Shown: positions 42,155-43,395 of the stretch, piece after piece
Numbering within the stretch: the first letter of the stretch is position 1
Layout: every line of letters begins with the position of its first letter
DNA from: Sulfurimonas sp.
Lineage (GTDB): Bacteria; Campylobacterota; Campylobacteria; Campylobacterales; Sulfurimonadaceae
DNA: 43,395 bases
NCBI RefSeq assembly: GCF_023229105.1
Contig: NZ_JALNZY010000008.1
Location: 1 to 43,395, forward strand
Direction of reading: 5' to 3'
Position numbers and translations under genes: made by a program
Notes under the pieces: generated by a model
What the model was told of the DNA's origin: nothing
Seen by the model: only the letters and a program-made list of their open reading frames with translations
The model's database searches: none

Positions 42155-43395
42155 CTAATCGTAATTCCTAGTTTATTATTTAAAGCATCTAAAATACTTT
42201 GTGTGAATCTTGTCATATCCTCTTCTTCTAGCGTTTTTTCCATTGACTGCAAAATAAATCTAATTGTTAAACTCATATTCTCATCCAAAGATTCATCACT
42301 ATATTTATCAACCGGGTAGAAGCGAACAAGATGTTCTACAGAGGACTCCTCTATGACGCTTTTGACTTTTTCATACTGCATCTCTTTTGGCATAACCAAG
42401 CTCAGATCTCTATATGATGCCTGATATTTTGAGCTGTTTTCTGCGGTTTTTAGCCCACTTGGAAGCTTTGAGAAATCTAGCTCACACATATATGTAGTGT
42501 CTAAATCATAACTATCCTCTACCTCTGGATGAACACGAAATAGCTCGCCTACAGCCTCCCCGCCAATAACAATTTTGGCAGATTGAAAAGGGTGTGAGAG
42601 CGAGTGTGTGGTTTTAAACTCACAAAGTTCAAACTCTCCTATGATGTTTGAAATCTTCTGAGTAAAAAATCCAAAATCTACTTTTAGAGGTTTACCCGTA
42701 TTTGACAAACTTTGAGACTCTCTATCTCCAGAAAAAAGCATTGCCATCTTCACGGACTCTTCTCTTTTGGAATTAAATACAGAACCGATTTCAAAAAGCT
42801 TTACTGAGAGATATCCATTTTTAGAGTTATTTGATGCAGCTCTAAGCAAGCCGCTCAAGAGTGTGGACCTAAGGGTATCAAGCGTATTTACGATTGGATT
42901 AAGAAGTTCTTTATCCGCATCAAGAGTTTGAAATCCATACTGCTGCAAAACTCTCTTCTCATCAAACACAAAATGAACAGACTCAAAAAAGCCGCTAAAT
43001 GCCGCTTTGTGTCTATACTCACTCCTCTTTTTATAAGCAAAATAATCATCTTTTAGTCTATTTTCTTCAGTAAATATAAAAGGTTTTGAGGGAATATTGT
43101 CAATACCTACAAGTCGAACAATCTCCTCAACTATATCTTGTTTATTAGATATATCATGTCTAAATTTAGGAACTAAAACAACAATACTGTTAGCTGAGGA
43201 TTTTGTAGTATCAAAACCGAGATTTTTAAGTATTTTCGTTATTTTAAGTTTATCGATATTTGCACCGATTATCTCATCTATCTCTTTTTTGCTAACACTT
43301 ATAATCTTATCTTCATGTAAGTCGCCGAGTTCAATTGTTCCACCGAAAATAGAGGACGCTGAGTTTGCCTCTATTGTAGAGATGCAGTATGAGAG
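42151..43395 (-). CDS. pheT: Phenylalanine--tRNA ligase beta subunit, C-terminal part (cut by window edge)
   Basis: The frame stays open from the stop at 42151 to the right edge, giving the last 414 codons. A GTG at 42969 is internal and not the start. Reading on upstream of it gives the B5 domain (KIISVSKKEIDEIIGANI, with IVEEIVRLVGIDNIP) and a B6/B7-type central region. The rest of the catalytic-like core follows, then a C-terminal FDX-ACB anticodon-binding domain (KYQASYRDLSLVMPKEMQYE, ending FTQSILDALNNKLGITIR). PheT pairs with PheS to charge tRNA-Phe and edits mischarged tyrosine. The N-terminal part and pheS should lie beyond the edge. Confidence 0.93.
   Translation of the reverse strand, partial: LSYCISTIEANSASSIFGGTIELGDLHEDKIISVSKKEIDEIIGANIDKLKITKILKNLGFDTTKSSANSIVVLVPKFRHDISNKQDIVEEIVRLVGIDNIPSKPFIFTEENRLKDDYFAYKKRSEYRHKAAFSGFFESVHFVFDEKRVLQQYGFQTLDADKELLNPIVNTLDTLRSTLLSGLLRAASNNSKNGYLSVKLFEIGSVFNSKREESVKMAMLFSGDRESQSLSNTGKPLKVDFGFFTQKISNIIGEFELCEFKTTHSLSHPFQSAKIVIGGEAVGELFRVHPEVEDSYDLDTTYMCELDFSKLPSGLKTAENSSKYQASYRDLSLVMPKEMQYEKVKSVIEESSVEHLVRFYPVDKYSDESLDENMSLTIRFILQSMEKTLEEEDMTRFTQSILDALNNKLGITIR

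Noticed and set aside
42151..42969. A complete 272-aa protein beginning at GTG 42969
   Set aside because: The frame stays open to the window edge and the upstream residues fit the PheT B5 and central domains, so this is an internal codon of pheT.

Overview
The window is AT-rich, gene-dense bacterial chromosome. It most resembles a sulfur-oxidising member of the Campylobacterota (Epsilonproteobacteria), probably Sulfurimonas or a close relative. Supporting signs are the block pheT-aroA-ispH-rpsA-(small membrane protein)-serA, which from memory has the same order in Campylobacter jejuni; a short-form HisG; a CoaX-type pantothenate kinase; an epsilon-type LpxB N-terminus; Cache-type sensor kinases; and frequent TTG or GTG starts. 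I saw no rRNA, tRNA, CRISPR array, prophage or intact insertion sequence.

Layout. At 1-4.6 kb are an orphan 607-aa protein, tgt, a DUF465-type small protein and a dihydroorotase homologue that has lost its metal ligands. From 4.75 to 11.2 kb a plus-strand run of six closely spaced genes encodes a hybrid histidine kinase, a small c-type cytochrome, LpxB, a GnnB-like aminotransferase, a GnnA-like dehydrogenase and an LpxA-family protein without LpxA's catalytic histidine. It ends at a good terminator. The gnn pair predicts a lipid A built on 2,3-diamino-glucose (amide-linked acyl chains). At 11.2-15.7 kb, minus-strand metE and dsbD are separated by 416 bp holding a promoter, a small ORF and a chain of short inverted repeats. 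At 15.9-20.9 kb (plus) are a Kef-type antiporter, a DUF255 thioredoxin-fold protein, a tiny lipoprotein, pdxJ and pdxA.

At 20.9-26.1 kb (minus) are a YceI-like protein and a four-gene overlapping operon: outer-membrane barrel, small PstS-like binding protein, REC-HD-GYP response regulator and Cache-HAMP histidine kinase. It looks like a self-contained envelope-to-c-di-GMP sensing system. At 26.3-30.4 kb are two methyltransferases, a membrane-anchored metallophosphoesterase, and an overlapping operon of an unknown 106-aa protein, coaX, hisG and a methyltransferase. At 30.6-36.1 kb (plus) is an RND efflux operon (TolC, adaptor, permease) whose permease is divided into two ORFs exactly between TM6 and TM7. 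From 36.2 kb to the right edge (minus) lies the housekeeping block serA, small membrane protein, rpsA, ispH, aroA, pheT, with pheT cut by the window end.

The strongest leads are the LpxA-like protein lacking active-site residues inside a gnnAB-lpxB cluster, the porin/binding-protein/HD-GYP/kinase operon, the naturally split RND pump and the metE leader. Assignments come from reading the sequence and from recalled family motifs; no database search was run.
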